35,711 nt of DNA from Didymodactylos carnosus (GCA_905250885.1 CAJNOQ010001110.1:1-35711); one strand, 5' to 3'; shown: positions 11,168 through 23,591, counted from the first letter of the stretch. The notes: a model not told the origin generated them from the sequence alone. Made by a program: numbers and translations.

Positions 11168-12735
11168 TTGAGTAGAACGGACTTTATGCGCAGAACAGTA
11201 ACAGTACAATGCTGTTGCAATTCACTCATATGTGATAGTGATGACGAAGAACAAGACGGAGACAAAGTGCTAAAGAGACAACGACTAATTGTCGCTTTCT
11301 TCTTCTTCATCAGCACTACTATATTATTAAACAATTCCGTCAAAACATCCAAAACAGCTTGTGTAATACATCGCAATTCATAAGAGAAAGCACATCTGCA
11401 ACAATACAATCAGATGAATACTTAGCAAGTCTAGATGTAGACGATTTATATAGTAATATACCAGTTACACGACCAATTAACATTGTCATTAATCACATAG
11501 AACAATCAGAACAGTTCAAAAAGTCAAATTTATCCAAAACAGATTTGAAACAAATGTTATTGTTACCATTCAACAATAGCTATTTCCAATACATTGGTAT
11601 GGTAAATTTTATCGTCAAAAAAGAGGTCTACCAATGTGTAATACATTATCCTGGCTAATCTGTATATGAACAAATATATCAACGATAATATAAATAAAGT
11701 TGATAAACAACAAAAATTATGGCGACATGTAGATGATATATTAATAAACATAAAAATGAATGAGCAAGAACTAAAAGAATATGTAGAACAATGAAATAAT
11801 ATTAGAAGCATTATCAAATTTACGTATGAAAACAACAACAAAATTCAATCAATTTCCTTGATACCACACTCACAAACGACTACAATGGCAAAATTAAAAT
11901 CAAGTGGTTTAGAAAACCAATCGCATCAAATCGTTTTCTTAATTATGACTACTGTCTATAAAACATCATATCATCTCAAAAATGGCAAGACGTATAATTC
12001 AAACAACACAAGATGGGACAACAACATTCGATAAGATATAGACAAACTAAAGCAAATGTTATTAAAGTCTAATTATCCAAACCATGAAATTAAAAGACCC
12101 ATTTAAAGTACGTTAAAATCAACAACATCATTAACAAAAACACTACTAGACGTAAATAACAAAAATACTGATCAACAAATATTTGGACATACCGTGTTTC
12201 TTCCATCTGTAACAGGAATCGAAGTCTTGAAAGAAAACTAAAATTAAAAATCAACTTGTACCTCTCATATCCGATCGAACACAATTGAAGCAACACTAAA
12301 CCGAACAATAAAAAACGACAATAAGAGTAAATCAGATTTATATCCGATAGATTGTCAATGTGGAGCTGTTTATAATGGTAAACAAAAAGTTGGTATAAAA
12401 CAACAATCAAAGCAACATCAAAAAATAATTAACAAAAAATTTAAAATCAGAAATTGTACAACATCACATAAAAACAGTGGTAAATGTTAATTTAATCCAA
12501 CAGCTGCATTTATCATTGATAATGAAAAACATACGCAAAAAAGAAAAAGAAAAGAAGCAATTTATTCAAGGACCAATAAATTAATTAATCGCCATATATA
12601 ACCGAATCCAACCTGGTATACAATACTAAATTTAATATCAATAAAAACACTAATATATAAAAAACAACAGAAATTCGACAGTTCTTTTCTGATGACGATA
12701 CAAGACGGAGATAATAATGCTGACGGAGAGGAAGG
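11168..12735 (+). pseudogene. Penelope-like retroelement: reverse transcriptase plus GIY-YIG-type endonuclease, dead
   Basis: The coding frame shifts several times and has internal stops. Visible pieces in order: RT motif A region SLDVDDLYSNIP (about 11428-11463); LLLPFNNSYFQYIG; then, in another frame, YRQKRGLPM (from about 11610), where the following G/P residues are altered; LANLYMNKYIN; and the catalytic RHVDDIL (about 11730). After an in-frame TGA come FLDTTLT, then KWFRKPIASNRFLNYD (11900s). Further on, CQCGAVYNGK...GIKQ...KQHQK (about 12348-12425) and KEAIYSRTNKLINR (to about 12600) fit the GIY-YIG nuclease tail of Penelope-like elements, although the second GIY-YIG half reads YNGK. 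Penelope-like elements copy themselves by target-primed reverse transcription. The part upstream of 11360 is too decayed to read with confidence. Confidence 0.85.
11228..11280 (+). repeat. left arm of 53-bp inverted repeat flanking the Penelope-like core
   Basis: It matches the complement of 12753-12805 at 48 of 53 positions by my count, with no gaps. In this orientation it reads through as D-S-D-D-E-E-Q-D-G-D-K and may be N-terminal coding or pLTR sequence of the element. Confidence 0.85.
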
Positions 12736-12752
12736 TAATAATTAGCTATATA

Positions 12753-12870
12753 TGTCTCTTTGGCACTTTGTCTCTGTCTTGTTCTTCGTTCGCACTATCA
12801 CATATACAATCTGATATATTATCTTTTCATTTTTATTGTACCTTGTCTGACGAAGACGCCTTCTTTCTTC
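12753..12870 (-). mobile_element. right inverted-repeat arm and inverted Penelope-like 5' block
   Basis: Bases 12753-12805 are the inverted copy of 11228-11280. Bases 12791-12862 match, as complement, the scrap at 8316-8400. Read on the minus strand, the whole segment gives RRLRQTR..KNEKIIYQI followed by the acidic/Lys stretch, so it is a second, oppositely directed start of the same element family. Inverted terminal pLTR fragments are known for Penelope-like elements. Confidence 0.65.
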
Positions 12871-12936
12871 AATTTCATACCTTTTTGAGAAATTGACATA
12901 ATATATAGAAGTTGCTGTGTACTGACATAAACGCAC

Positions 12937-13517
12937 TATGTTCTTGAAGACTAAAACATGATGGATAAAGTCGGGATTTAGAAACTCTATGCTTCGTTTG
13001 ACTGTACTAGCTTAACTCAGAAACGACTGATTCCTTGAGATAGTGGATCGGTCCAGCAGGTCAGGCGTGCTCCCAAAGTATAGTGCGGTCAATACTGAGT
13101 CAAATATCTCTTCAAATTTTGTTTTATTATGTGACTAAAAGCATAAGAAAAAATTCCTTCACAAAAACCGTCCAGCAGAAAACGTACAGTAAAAAACTAT
13201 CCAAAGATGTGACGAAAAAAACCGTCCACTAATAAGCGTCAGCTTTTGAACGCCGTATAACTGGAATCAAACATATGATGGAGCGAAAACGAAATTACTG
13301 CGAGAATGTAGTAGTCGCGGGAAGAGTCTTAAAGGGAGACCCGCGGCGCGAAAATAGCGACTTATCCACGCTTGCGATGCGACTTCGCGAGAAAGGCATG
13401 CTTACGACATGACATCTGCCACTTCTATTAGACAACAGTACAAGAATAGTAAATTGTGATCGCAGCATCGCAATTGTGAATTCAACGCGATCATTCTTGG
13501 ATCGGGACAAAACCGTC
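12937..13517. other. no gene recognised; G+C-richer patch
   Basis: From about 13230 to 13520 the base composition is visibly richer in CG dinucleotides (GCGGCGCG, TCGCGAG, CGCGATC) than the surroundings. Neither strand gives a recognisable protein. It could be a relic of another element or foreign DNA. Confidence 0.3.
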
Positions 13518-13525
13518 ATCACTAC

Positions 13526-13715
13526 CAGAAATCGAAACGGGTCAGATTACTTACGGTTTCCGTCATTTTTTCCTTTTATGAGTGAAAAAGTTTGGGTAAT
13601 TCAGGCAGTTTATTTCATATTGAACTGAGTCAGATCGAAACGGGTCAAGCAAACCCGACCCAACCCGAATCAATATCTTATACGTTGGCCCGAACCCGAC
13701 CCGTTTCGGTCTCTG
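13526..13715. mobile_element. non-autonomous hAT-type element (MITE), 190 bp
   Basis: The left end CAGAAATCGAAACGGGTC and the complement of the right end CAGAGACCGAAACGGGTC agree in 16 of 18 positions. The flanks 13518-13525 (ATCACTAC) and 13716-13723 (ATCACTAT) form a 7-of-8 target duplication, the hAT length. The inside holds an extra direct copy of the left terminal motif (about 13632, CAGATCGAAACGGGTC) and runs of CCCGACCC. No coding frame. Confidence 0.85.
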
Positions 13716-13723
13716 ATCACTAT

Positions 13724-16700
13724 TGTAAGGTTCTTATTTCACGATCATAACAACGATCGCTTTACGCATACTAGGCACGACTCACGGCGCGGCAGACGAA
13801 AGAAAGTTGACTTGGATGGTTAATCAGAAAATTATTCCACCCTATTTAGAAAACACAGCCCGCTGTGCCGTAGAATAAGCTCAGGTGGGAAATAAACACG
13901 CGTCACGACTCTGAAACGTTTTGATGAAAACTGTCATGTTGCGAGTCATGAAGTGCGTTTCATGACTAATGCGCAATCCTCTCGATCATTAAATATTACT
14001 GAAATTTGTAAACTTTACAATATTGTAATAACTTATATCGAAGACACACAACGATTCTAACCCCTATTTCCCTCCTCGTATTGTATTTTTTGTCTTTTTA
14101 TGTTGTCCTTGTCTTTTCTTTTTATATGTATTTCTTGTCCTGTCTTTTGTCTATAGTCAATGATGTAAATTAAAAGATACAATGGGTCGCATCCTTCTCG
14201 TTATTGTGCTGAATTTTTCTAACTTTTTCTTTTCAATAAGCTTATAACAACAAGAATATATCGCGATTCCGAGGGAACACCGAGAGTTTGTAGCGATCAA
14301 GACGTGAACTAGCGTTTTTACCGCGATCGTGTCGCGACAAGCACGATCGCGGCATGAGTGTGGTAAAAGTGTGGACTAGGGCACATGTTTTGAAATTCTC
14401 ATATCTTTTCAACCATCCATCGTACAGATCTCGAAGGCATCTCATTTTGAAGTCAATTGTTTCTTGCACATTCTGATGAAGACTATCGAATGAACTTCTT
14501 CCAACTTTATCAGTTCGGCTGACTGATCACTTCAACATTAACAATAGTTTACTCTTAAAAAAGTCGCCAATTCTGATGTGATGTACAAACGTGTGGTAAT
14601 TTCAACAAACGCGATTGGATAAAGCTCATTTCAGAGTATATGTGCTAAGGACAGCGCTTAATTTTATTTCACAGAAAAAAATAATTTTTACTTCTTTATT
14701 CTAGTGAAAAGTTTCCGTCTTTTATCGAGCGACACCTATCTTTGAAAAGCTTATAACTCTCGAATGAAATCCGTGTTTGAGATGACACTTGCAGACTATT
14801 CCATTCTAGACTAGATGTACAGACTACATCAAGTTCATCAAGATTTGTATGAATCATCAAGCATCGTGTGCTGTGGTTCTCGTGCAGGTGGCAGTGACTC
14901 AGAGAAAGAGTTCATATGCTTATTTATAGATGACATTTAGCTTTGTGTAAGTATCTTATATTTGTCTACTTCTTCTCTCTTTTGATTGGCTCATCCATGA
15001 AACACCTCTCAACCATTTTTTTCACGTTTTACAGATAATATAGATACATGAATTTAATTTAGTTTCCTAGATGGCCGTCCTATAATAGGGATCCTATTTC
15101 TGACAGAGTATTTATCAAAGTAAAATGTACCCATACGTATCTATGGGTATATGGTTCGCGAAGTGCACGATTTATTGCGTGTTAGTAGTGCGTTAGTGAG
15201 ATAGAGAAGTGGAAATTTAATTTAGATTGGCTTTCTTTTAGTTTTGATCTTTCTCCGTTTGCTTACAATCAGCTGTATCTCAATAAAGCCCTCTGTCTGT
15301 TGTGTCTTCTGTTTGTTGTCTTGGTATTCTTGTTTCGCACGATCTTAGATGGAATGGACATGCTAGCGACATTGCTCTTGCTCGTTGGTGCAAGCTAGGT
15401 GTACTGAATTGTGTCGTTGGACTAGCTCCATCAGAGGTTTGGGCGTCGAATTTATCTTTCTCCTATTCTCCCTAAACAAGATATAGTTGGGGCTCAACTA
15501 TTTTCTGGATTAGGAGCTCAACGACTGAACTATGTCAATCAATGTTTATATCAAATTTTTCAATGCGTGTAACAATCGTTCATCTTTATTATCTTACTGT
15601 TTTCTGTATGTTAAATTTTATCTGTATTCTAGTGTATTTTCACTTTGTCACTTATTTGTATTTTTTTTATCTTTCATTTCTCATATCGCGTTTTTATTGG
15701 TTGTGAGAACTCATATTTCTGTGATGAGCTGCATCATTTTGTTTACTCTGTGTTACAGCTAAATTACTGCCTATTGTTTATTAGTTGCTTTCATCTATAA
15801 AATTCAGATTTGATTATCGAGTCCAAACACTAATTTCCTAGTCTAAAACTAGCATATGAAAGCGATTTCTCAATACTAAGTAACTTAACTAGTTTTTGTG
15901 AGAAAAACAAGCGAACTATTTGTCTTTTGGCTAATATACATTTAAAATTTCCGATTATCAGAACTCTACACGTTTCAAAAGTTAGCGACTGTTTGTAGCA
16001 GGCAGGAAAGAAATAATATCTCGAAAGCTTAAAACCTCACAATATTGGTTTCAAAATTATCATCAGAAATACAGATAGTATCGTTGATTTATTTGCTATA
16101 GAGAAAAGTTATTGTTATTTATTTTAGATTTGTGACTTAAAGAATAATTGTGAACAAAAACGCATTCCTCGTAAAATTCTAAGAATATAAATCAGAAACT
16201 ATGATATCTGACGTACAATTAGCCATTGTAGCAAATGTATTGAACGTTATGGTATTTCTGCTTATTATACTTTATCATTATATAAACTCATCAAATAGCA
16301 AAATAAAAAAGCATTCATAAATAAAAAAATTCCATGTAAGTACAGAAGTTGTTTTCCTTTGATTGAAGATATGGAGACAATAGTTGATCATAACGTAAGG
16401 TATAAAATAGTTAACTTTGTTGAGGTAGAACTGGTCTTAAACTCTCGTTCGTACTAAACAGGAACTGGTCACCAGCTCATTTCGAAGACCAAAGAATTGG
16501 TCAAACTGCAATGAATCCAAAGATGAAGCAATCTGATGTTTTGACTAAAACGAGATGACGATGATAGGGCAAAGAAGACATTTGAGAATTTACTCCGAAT
16601 CGGTTTACCTTAAATATTGGACTAGAGGATGTGTCAGGAAGTTGTTTTTTACTGTACCTTTTAAACTGGCAGCTGTATGTCAAGATTGAACATATAACAA

Positions 16701-19431
16701 CTGTAGTGAAGTTTGATATCTCATAAAATGTTCCTAATTCGCTGGCTTAGGACAATTTAACAACATGAATTCTAACGGTGTAGCCTTCTTTACTTAACAT
16801 AAAGTACGCCATACACAGTGGGGTGCCACTCACTAATTATATGTACACACAAAATTACGTATATTCGCGAAAAAAAAACATTCTAACGAGACATTTTCGA
16901 CTCACAAAAGAATCTTACGGAAATCCCAAAGTTTCTAAATAGAAAAGAATGAAACCATTAGAATTTTTTCAAACAAATGTAAAAATGACTAAGAGATTTT
17001 CATGACTCTAAGACCAAAAATAATTGGAATGAATCTAAATCTAGCTAAATTTCAAATGATTATCACAAAAGATGTCTATACGTTTATAGTCACTTCTAGT
17101 TCAACAGAACTGATAAGAAGCGAGAAAAACTGATGACCAGTTTTTTTTTACTAGTTCTCACATTTCTGAAAACTGGAACTGTCACATCTCTAGGCATAAT
17201 CTTTTTTATTTTTATATTTTAGACAGTGCATCGATAATGACAATATATATTCGATGAAAGTACAAAACTTAGAATGAGTTTAACAGAACAAGAGCAAATT
17301 GCTATACTGTTTAGTTTTCTTCTTAATTTCTTGTGCTCAAAAAGATGGCAAGAGTCGTTTTGATGTATTGTATTTTTTAAACCGAATTTAACTTGAATTT
17401 TCTTTCTTTTTTATGTTGCTTGTTATTGTTATTTATTCCAACTATATGTTTAGGGTTTCCATTTTTTCCGTTGTTATTATTGATATTAAAATAAATGTAC
17501 GTTTGATGCAAATCTAATCTGTCAATTTTTTAGACTTGTTCAAACGTAGTTACTATATTTCCAACTCACTATGAATAGATTCTGCTAGCGTTCTTGCAAT
17601 TGATTGACACTTCAGTGAAATATTTAACTAATGGGTTGCATCATATAACGTATCATAGTATATAACCGGGTAAAAGTATGATTCATTTGCTAGGTTCTTT
17701 TTTTTTATCATCGGCGAAAAGAAAAACAAACAATATAAGTGGAATATACCTGACAGCGAAGTAAGTCGACTCATTTACTACGCCTCTGCGCGCGCCCATT
17801 CTTTTTTCGTACTCATTGTCTACGGCCATAGGTGTTCATATGCGTAGGTAAAATCGTAGATGTCCGTTAACAAAGTTTAAAAACCAAATTATATAGCAAT
17901 CTGAAAGAAAATGCATACTATTATACTACCGTAAAATAATATGTTCGTCTTACTCAACGGTAAATAAAAAATTTTAATTTTTAATGGTAGTCTATGATTA
18001 TCAAAAAAACCTTCACAGATGTCTTTTATTCATGTACTAAAGTAAGCCATTTTCTATTGGAAACGATAACTAAGAATATTGAAAAACTAGATTCTTTACT
18101 TTTAAAAGTCGTAGACTAAACAGGTTTTATCGATACTTAATTAAGCATTTATCTAAAATATTTTTGTCTGATGTTTTTGTATTTTTGTAGAATACATAAA
18201 ATATCGTTGCGTTATGCTTTTTCTATAAGATTTTTTTCTCTTCCTTTTTTTAAGCATTAGTCATTTAAATTGTCTCTTGGTTACATTATGGTATTTTCTG
18301 ACGTCAAACAAGACACAGTACCACAACTTTTTTACGGAGGAATGAAAAAAAATGTTTATTTAAACTATAATACAGTATAAAACTATAGTAAGTTTTAAGC
18401 GATTTCCTATAATCTTAGGAAAAAAATTATTTTTATACCGTTAAATAGAATAGAAATGAATAATATATAAGACACGTAATAAAGTACATAGTTATTCATT
18501 TTCGAATTGCCCAACTGAATGTTATTACGTAATGATAGACTCTTATTATTTATAGTCTAAGAAATATCTTAGATCACGAAAGTATATCGATTGATAACAA
18601 AAGAATATTTTTTTCTATATATACGTTGTAATATATAAATGTCATTTTGAAGCAAAGAGTATATTTGTTGGATTAAGATAAAACTCACTAACTTCTTTTC
18701 TTCTTTTCACAGATATACTTTCGTTTCACGTATCTGGACGAGAATCCAATACCACGTTTAATTTTTGTTTTTTCGATTTCCTTATTTAATTTCGCATATC
18801 ATTTTACGTTTTTATGTTTTTTTTCCTTTTTTTTGTCTGCTAACGTAAAGAAAACGAAAAAAGATCTATATACAATATTCTCTTGAAAGATATGAATCAT
18901 TATGACAGACTGGTAGTGGTAAGATGTTATTTCAAAACAATCGTTGTATTTGTAGTAATATCACGGAAAAATATGGCTTTGCTTGTTTACATATCATATT
19001 TTTTTGTATATATTCCACGTCGTTTAATCTACTCCAGTTGTATGATTATCAATATAAAAAGAACGGAAATTTATTATATATTTATTTCATGTGGTAGTTA
19101 ATATCAACTTTTTTGCCTGTATAACATCCTTTGTTATAAGAAAAGAAGCTAACTAGAGAAGAGCATCTAAAGAGGATTTAATTAACAGTAATAAAAACAT
19201 TCTAGCTTAACTAAGATATTAATTTTGCTTTTTTTATCATTTGTACTCGATAGGTTGTCTATTTCTTTTCTTTATTTCAGATATTGTCACTATTCTGTAT
19301 TCGAGAAGAGTCTGTCTTTATGATGTTAGTTATGTTTAGGTTTATAAATTATTGAAGCCAAGGAAACAAACATCAGTCGACGTTTTCTTAGATATTTATC
19401 TATACATATAGAGTATATTCCTCATAAAAAG
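13724..19431. other. 5.7-kb gene-poor stretch
   Basis: I see no supported gene. Items noted: a G+C-rich hairpin at 14321-14352; a coding-looking patch at about 15330-15540 on +, where frames read WNGHASDIALARWCKLG and then LFSGLGAQRLNYVNQC, possibly an element relic; repeated AACTGG words at 16430-17180 ending in CACATCTCTA at 17183-17192, resembling one end of the hAT element at 30267; and long A+T-rich tracts from 17.9 to 19.3 kb. The last few hundred bases are presumably the promoter and 5' UTR of the NUDT9-like gene. Confidence 0.4.
14321..14352. repeat. G+C-rich inverted repeat (11-bp arms)
   Basis: CCGCGATCGTG at 14321-14331 is the exact complement of CACGATCGCGG at 14342-14352, with a 10-base spacer. 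The sequence outside continues with weaker symmetry (CTAG...TTAC on the left against GTAA...CTAG on the right), suggesting a larger decayed palindromic element. Confidence 0.7.
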
Positions 19432-20741
19432 ATGGGTCAAATTTTACTACGATTAGGAATTCATATCCGTCCTCGTATACATGAACACGAAAATAATCGA
19501 ATACCAATACATCATAAATGTCGTAATTGTGGTGGTGTATGTGATTTACAAAAAAATATTTGTCCACATGCTAAATATACGCGAACGGGGACCAAAGATC
19601 AACCGGCTATCATGCGTCCAGCTATACCAGATTCTAAAGTAAGATGGAACAGTCACTTTGATTATAGACCGATCGAATTTACATCGGAAAAAGTGCGTAC
19701 GTCAACAAAAGAATATGTTGATAAAGATCCACGATTTGAAGTACCTTTAAAAATTGATATACCATGGAATCAAGATGATGAACTTTGTGATCGTCGATCC
19801 TACCATGGTTCCTATAAAATCGTTGGAGGAGTACCACAAAATCCGTGCGGAAGAACAGGGATCACAGGAAGAGGACATTTAGGTAAGAAAATATAAAAAA
19901 TAATTATTAAGAACTTTTTTGCATGCGATTATGACGTATATAACAGTTTCGTAAAGTCGATTTTTTGATGCCATGAATTTGTTCTAATAACTTATATTTA
20001 TATTTCATTTGGTTTCTATTAAGGTCATTTTGGACCCAATCATGCGGCGGTACGTCTTTTTGCGTTCATATTTTGTCTATTAAATATTTCATCAACTAAT
20101 ATTTCTATGATTTTAGGATCCAATTGTCACACGATGGAAACGTAATGAAAAAGGAAATAAAATATTAAATAACGATACGAATAAACCTATTTTACAATTT
20201 GTATCTATTCGTCGTAAAGACACAAACGAATTTGCCATTCCTGGCGGGATGGTTGAAAAAAAGGAAAAAGTAACTGATACACTACAACGTGAATTTCAAG
20301 AGGAAACATTAAATTTTCCCGACATGAGCGAAAAATCAAAGCATGATTTATTAGCCGTAATAAAAGATACATTTGAAAATGGTGGTAATCGAATTTATAC
20401 AGGTATTACTTTTGTAAAGTTATTATAGAGTGATGACAAACATTTTATTAAATATTTTGTAGGCTATGTTGATGATCCAAGGAACACTGATAATGCCTGG
20501 ATGGAGTCGACGGTGTAAGAAGCTAATACGATTAATTCTAGAAAAGATTTTGATTAAATTTCTATGTTTTAGATATAATTTTCACGATGAACACGAAGAA
20601 CATCTTGCTTTGTTAAAAGTCAACGCTGGAACAGATGCTACAGATGCATTTTGGCATGATATGCATTCAAAACTACCGTTATTTGCTAGTCACGCTGATT
20701 TTTTGAAAAAAGTATCCGAACGTCTTGGTGCACATTGGTAA
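19432..20741 (+). CDS. NUDT9: ADP-ribose pyrophosphatase, NUDT9 type
   Basis: Five exons: 19432-19882, 20024-20049, 20117-20402, 20463-20514 and 20573-20741, all GT-AG, giving 327 residues against about 350 for human NUDT9. NUDT9 hydrolyses ADP-ribose to AMP and ribose 5-phosphate. Family signatures: NPCGRTGITGRG before the first intron, GPNHAADPIVTRWKR, the Nudix box at about 203-225 with REFQEE at 217-222, GYVDDPRNTDNAWME, and a C-terminal SHADFLKKVSERLGAHW. Intact REFxEE predicts an active enzyme, unlike the NUDT9-H domain of vertebrate TRPM2, where this motif is degenerate. No channel segments precede it, so it is the free enzyme. The first 50 residues include C30-x2-C33-x3-C37-x6-C44-P-H46, which I do not know from NUDT9 elsewhere. 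The ATG at 19432 is the first in frame. Confidence 0.95.
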
Positions 20742-22315
20742 AAAAAACACCTCGCAGACATTCAGATCCGTAGCCATAGGGCGAGAGGAAGGTGGAAATC
20801 GATCTCTTGTGGTCAGAAAAAAATTTCCCTAGGAATAACCTTAACTTGTAAAAGATTTCGCGGAGCGAACAGTTATTTCCTTGTGTCTCTCTTTCTCCAA
20901 CAACTTATGGCTTCAGGCCTACGAACATCTTTGTCTGATATTAGCAGTACATAAAATACATGTATTTATTATTGTATCTTTTTATTATTTCCACTAAACG
21001 AGAATGATTTTGTATTACACACATCTAGTTTTGATTTACAAAATTTCTAAGGAAATACAAAGCATATGTAAATAACGAGATCTATGACAAATTTAATTAT
21101 TCATACCACTTCGACAAGTGATAGATATTTTTTGTAAATAAGAAACTAAATAAGTTATGATTTAATCACTTTTACTGTTTTGTTTTTTTGTACGCAAAAT
21201 AACAAATTTGTGTTGTTTTACATTTGTTTGCCTATTCTCCTAATATTATGTATTTCATAGAACAATACATGGTTGAGCTTTTAGATTTGTTTATGTTATG
21301 AAAAAAATGTTTCTGATTATTTTTTCCTTTGTATTCGGATTATATTGTCGACTTTACACAGATACAACATTTTCGCAATGATAGTGGAGTGATGGTAATT
21401 ATCTCATTAGTTTTCTTTAAGGCTATGCCGATGATTCATGAAATATCCAGGCTTCATAACATCCTACATTTCCTACTTTTTCAGATTGCTTCTTTTTTCT
21501 AGTAAATTTTTTCGTAAAAAGATTTGGTTGCTCTAGGTTTTTGGAAATTTTCATTTTATTAGTAACTTCATGAGGTATTGTTACTTTCATGTGGTTGCTG
21601 TTTTAATATTTTGAGCTCTTCATGTTACTTTTCTCGAAAAGAAAAATTATGTGATCTATTGTGAATGCACGTTTTCATAATCAAAAGATGCAGAATTTAA
21701 TTCTCTGCAGAACTGTACATTTAGTTCCAACATTCATCTATATAACATTTAAAATATTAAAATCTCAATTTTTAAAACTTCTTCACTTCTTCAATCTGCT
21801 CAGGCATATCATATCGAGCAAAAAACCCGTTATGGATTGAAACAAAATACACCAATATATTTTCGAGAAAATTCTACATGCGAGTGTGTCCTCCCTTCAT
21901 CATCAAATTTTTTAAGGTCCTGCTGCAACCGCTGAAATGTTTAGAATGTAGGTGTAGTCTTGTTATTTGTTTTTTTCTTCGGAGTGATAAGTGACCAGTG
22001 AATATTCTATATATTTCATATTGAAACGTGAACAGAATACGTTGTTTCGTTGTTTGTTTGCAGCACAGAGTGTGCTATTTTCTTTGGTTTTACACAAACC
22101 GTATGACGCAGGGTTTTCTTACTCTTTCTGTTGGTACGCTCTTACCTTAGACATCTAGCGTGCAGCGCTTTTCTACCTTTTGGCATACGACAACATACAG
22201 GTACAATTCGTCCATGAAGAACGTGCCGGAAATGAAAGAGAACGTTGTTTTAGTCAAATTTGAAGATTCGCCGCCGATAACCAGTTTTTCCGCGCCACCG
22301 CCGAAGGCGGAGGAA
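20742..22315. other. intergenic, no supported gene
   Basis: 3' flank of the NUDT9-like gene, largely A+T-rich. At 22200-22320 there is a more G+C-rich patch, open on both strands. On + it reads MKNVPEMKENVV...ITSFSAPPPKAEEI before a TAA that lies at the base of the hairpin at 22316. I do not recognise it; it may be a gene or element fragment. Confidence 0.35.
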
Positions 22316-22377
22316 ATATAAATTAAGAATCTTCGGTAAAGAGTTTGCATTCTTTACCGAAGATTCTTAATTTATAT
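22316..22377. repeat. perfect inverted repeat, 27-bp arms, 8-base loop
   Basis: The arm 22316-22342 (starting ATATAAATTAAG, ending GGTAAAGA) is exactly complementary to 22351-22377, with loop GTTTGCAT at 22343-22350. There is no mismatch in 27 pairs, so it is either recent or under selection. No coding function. Confidence 0.95.
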
Positions 22378-23591
22378 ACCTACTGAAAATGAAAAAAATA
22401 TATGAATTATAGTTAACGGATCCCATTATACCAGAGCAGTAGGGAGTGGAAGCGTTTTCTAGCCCTGTTTCACGCATTCTACATTTACCATATTCCCAAC
22501 GAAGTTACTCCTACTTTTTGATTTTTGCTAATACGAATCCTGAACATGAATGAAGTGTGAACGTATATATATATATACAAGTATTGCGAGGAGTTTCTTT
22601 TACAAGCACTCTTAAAAATAAGTTTTATTTCAAGTGTTCTTACTTAAAAAGAAACTCTTTACATAAAAAATTTGAAAATAAAAATAAGTAAATGGTATCT
22701 AAAATCTTTCTGTCAGACTGGAAAATAGTAATTAATTATAAGTTTTAAATATGTATATAGATCCTACATAGATGCCAATAATGAGATCTCGCTCTGTTAA
22801 CGATAAATTCAAATTTTCAGATCAATTAGAACATAAACACAAACAAGTATCAAAAAATTATTGAAACGTATAATATGCAGTATTTACTGTTGAGGTTATC
22901 TGTATTTTTTTATGAGGTAAATTCTTGTTTTTTTTCGATAAGAATTGAAATCATCTATTTGTGAACAGCATTGTCGCAATCTTGACCTTGAACTGTTGCA
23001 ACCGCCTGATGAATACTCTTATAGATAGCAATCAGTCTACTACTTCATAATACAGATTTAAACAACTCACCACTATCAAACTCAATAGTCACTGCCGTGT
23101 GTTCTTCTACCTGATATTTCTTCAAAGACAAAATTTGTTTTTGTCAGCAAAGAAAACACATAATTTGTTTTATATGATTAATTAAAAAAATATACAGATT
23201 TATATTCAATTGAGGAATAGCAATGAAAAACGTACTCTTTTAAATAACAATGCTATTCAAATATCAAATTCTTTTCAAATTTATATTAAAAATCGAAGAT
23301 AAAGTAGGTTTATCATTGAAGTTTCTATGTGAAGGAGTGAATAAAGACTATATTTGAAAAGAATCATGTTAGAGAACAATCTAATAGCAGTATTTTTTGA
23401 ATATATTGATATGAATAATAATAGCGTTGCATAAGCAGAATGTCGTAGAGACAACTCTAAAGATGGGGTAAAAAGCTATACAAAGTACTGTCAAAGTGTG
23501 CTCGTGCGGTAAAGATAACAACCATATGCCCATAAATGACCAAATCTATACACATCAAGAAAATTAAAATTAGAATCACAATAATAACAAA
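22378..23591. other. intergenic, no supported gene
   Basis: A+T-rich spacer with a short (TA)n run near 22567. It includes the 3' flank of the minus-strand coiled-coil gene. No domain or RNA gene seen. Confidence 0.4.

Noticed and set aside
10843..11409. 188-codon open frame antisense to the Penelope-like element
   Set aside because: It overlaps element sequence identified on the other strand and shows no known motif; probably a shadow.
17183..17192. CACATCTCTA as the right end of a fourth hAT-type MITE
   Set aside because: No partner TAGAGATGTG end and no 8-bp duplication could be found upstream, so it is at most a solo end.
19432..20741. TRPM2-type chanzyme
   Set aside because: No transmembrane or TRP segments upstream, and the active Nudix motif fits free NUDT9.
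22147..22350. 67-codon open frame on the minus strand starting in the hairpin loop
   Set aside because: The opposite strand is equally open and neither matches a known family; start inside the hairpin is implausible.
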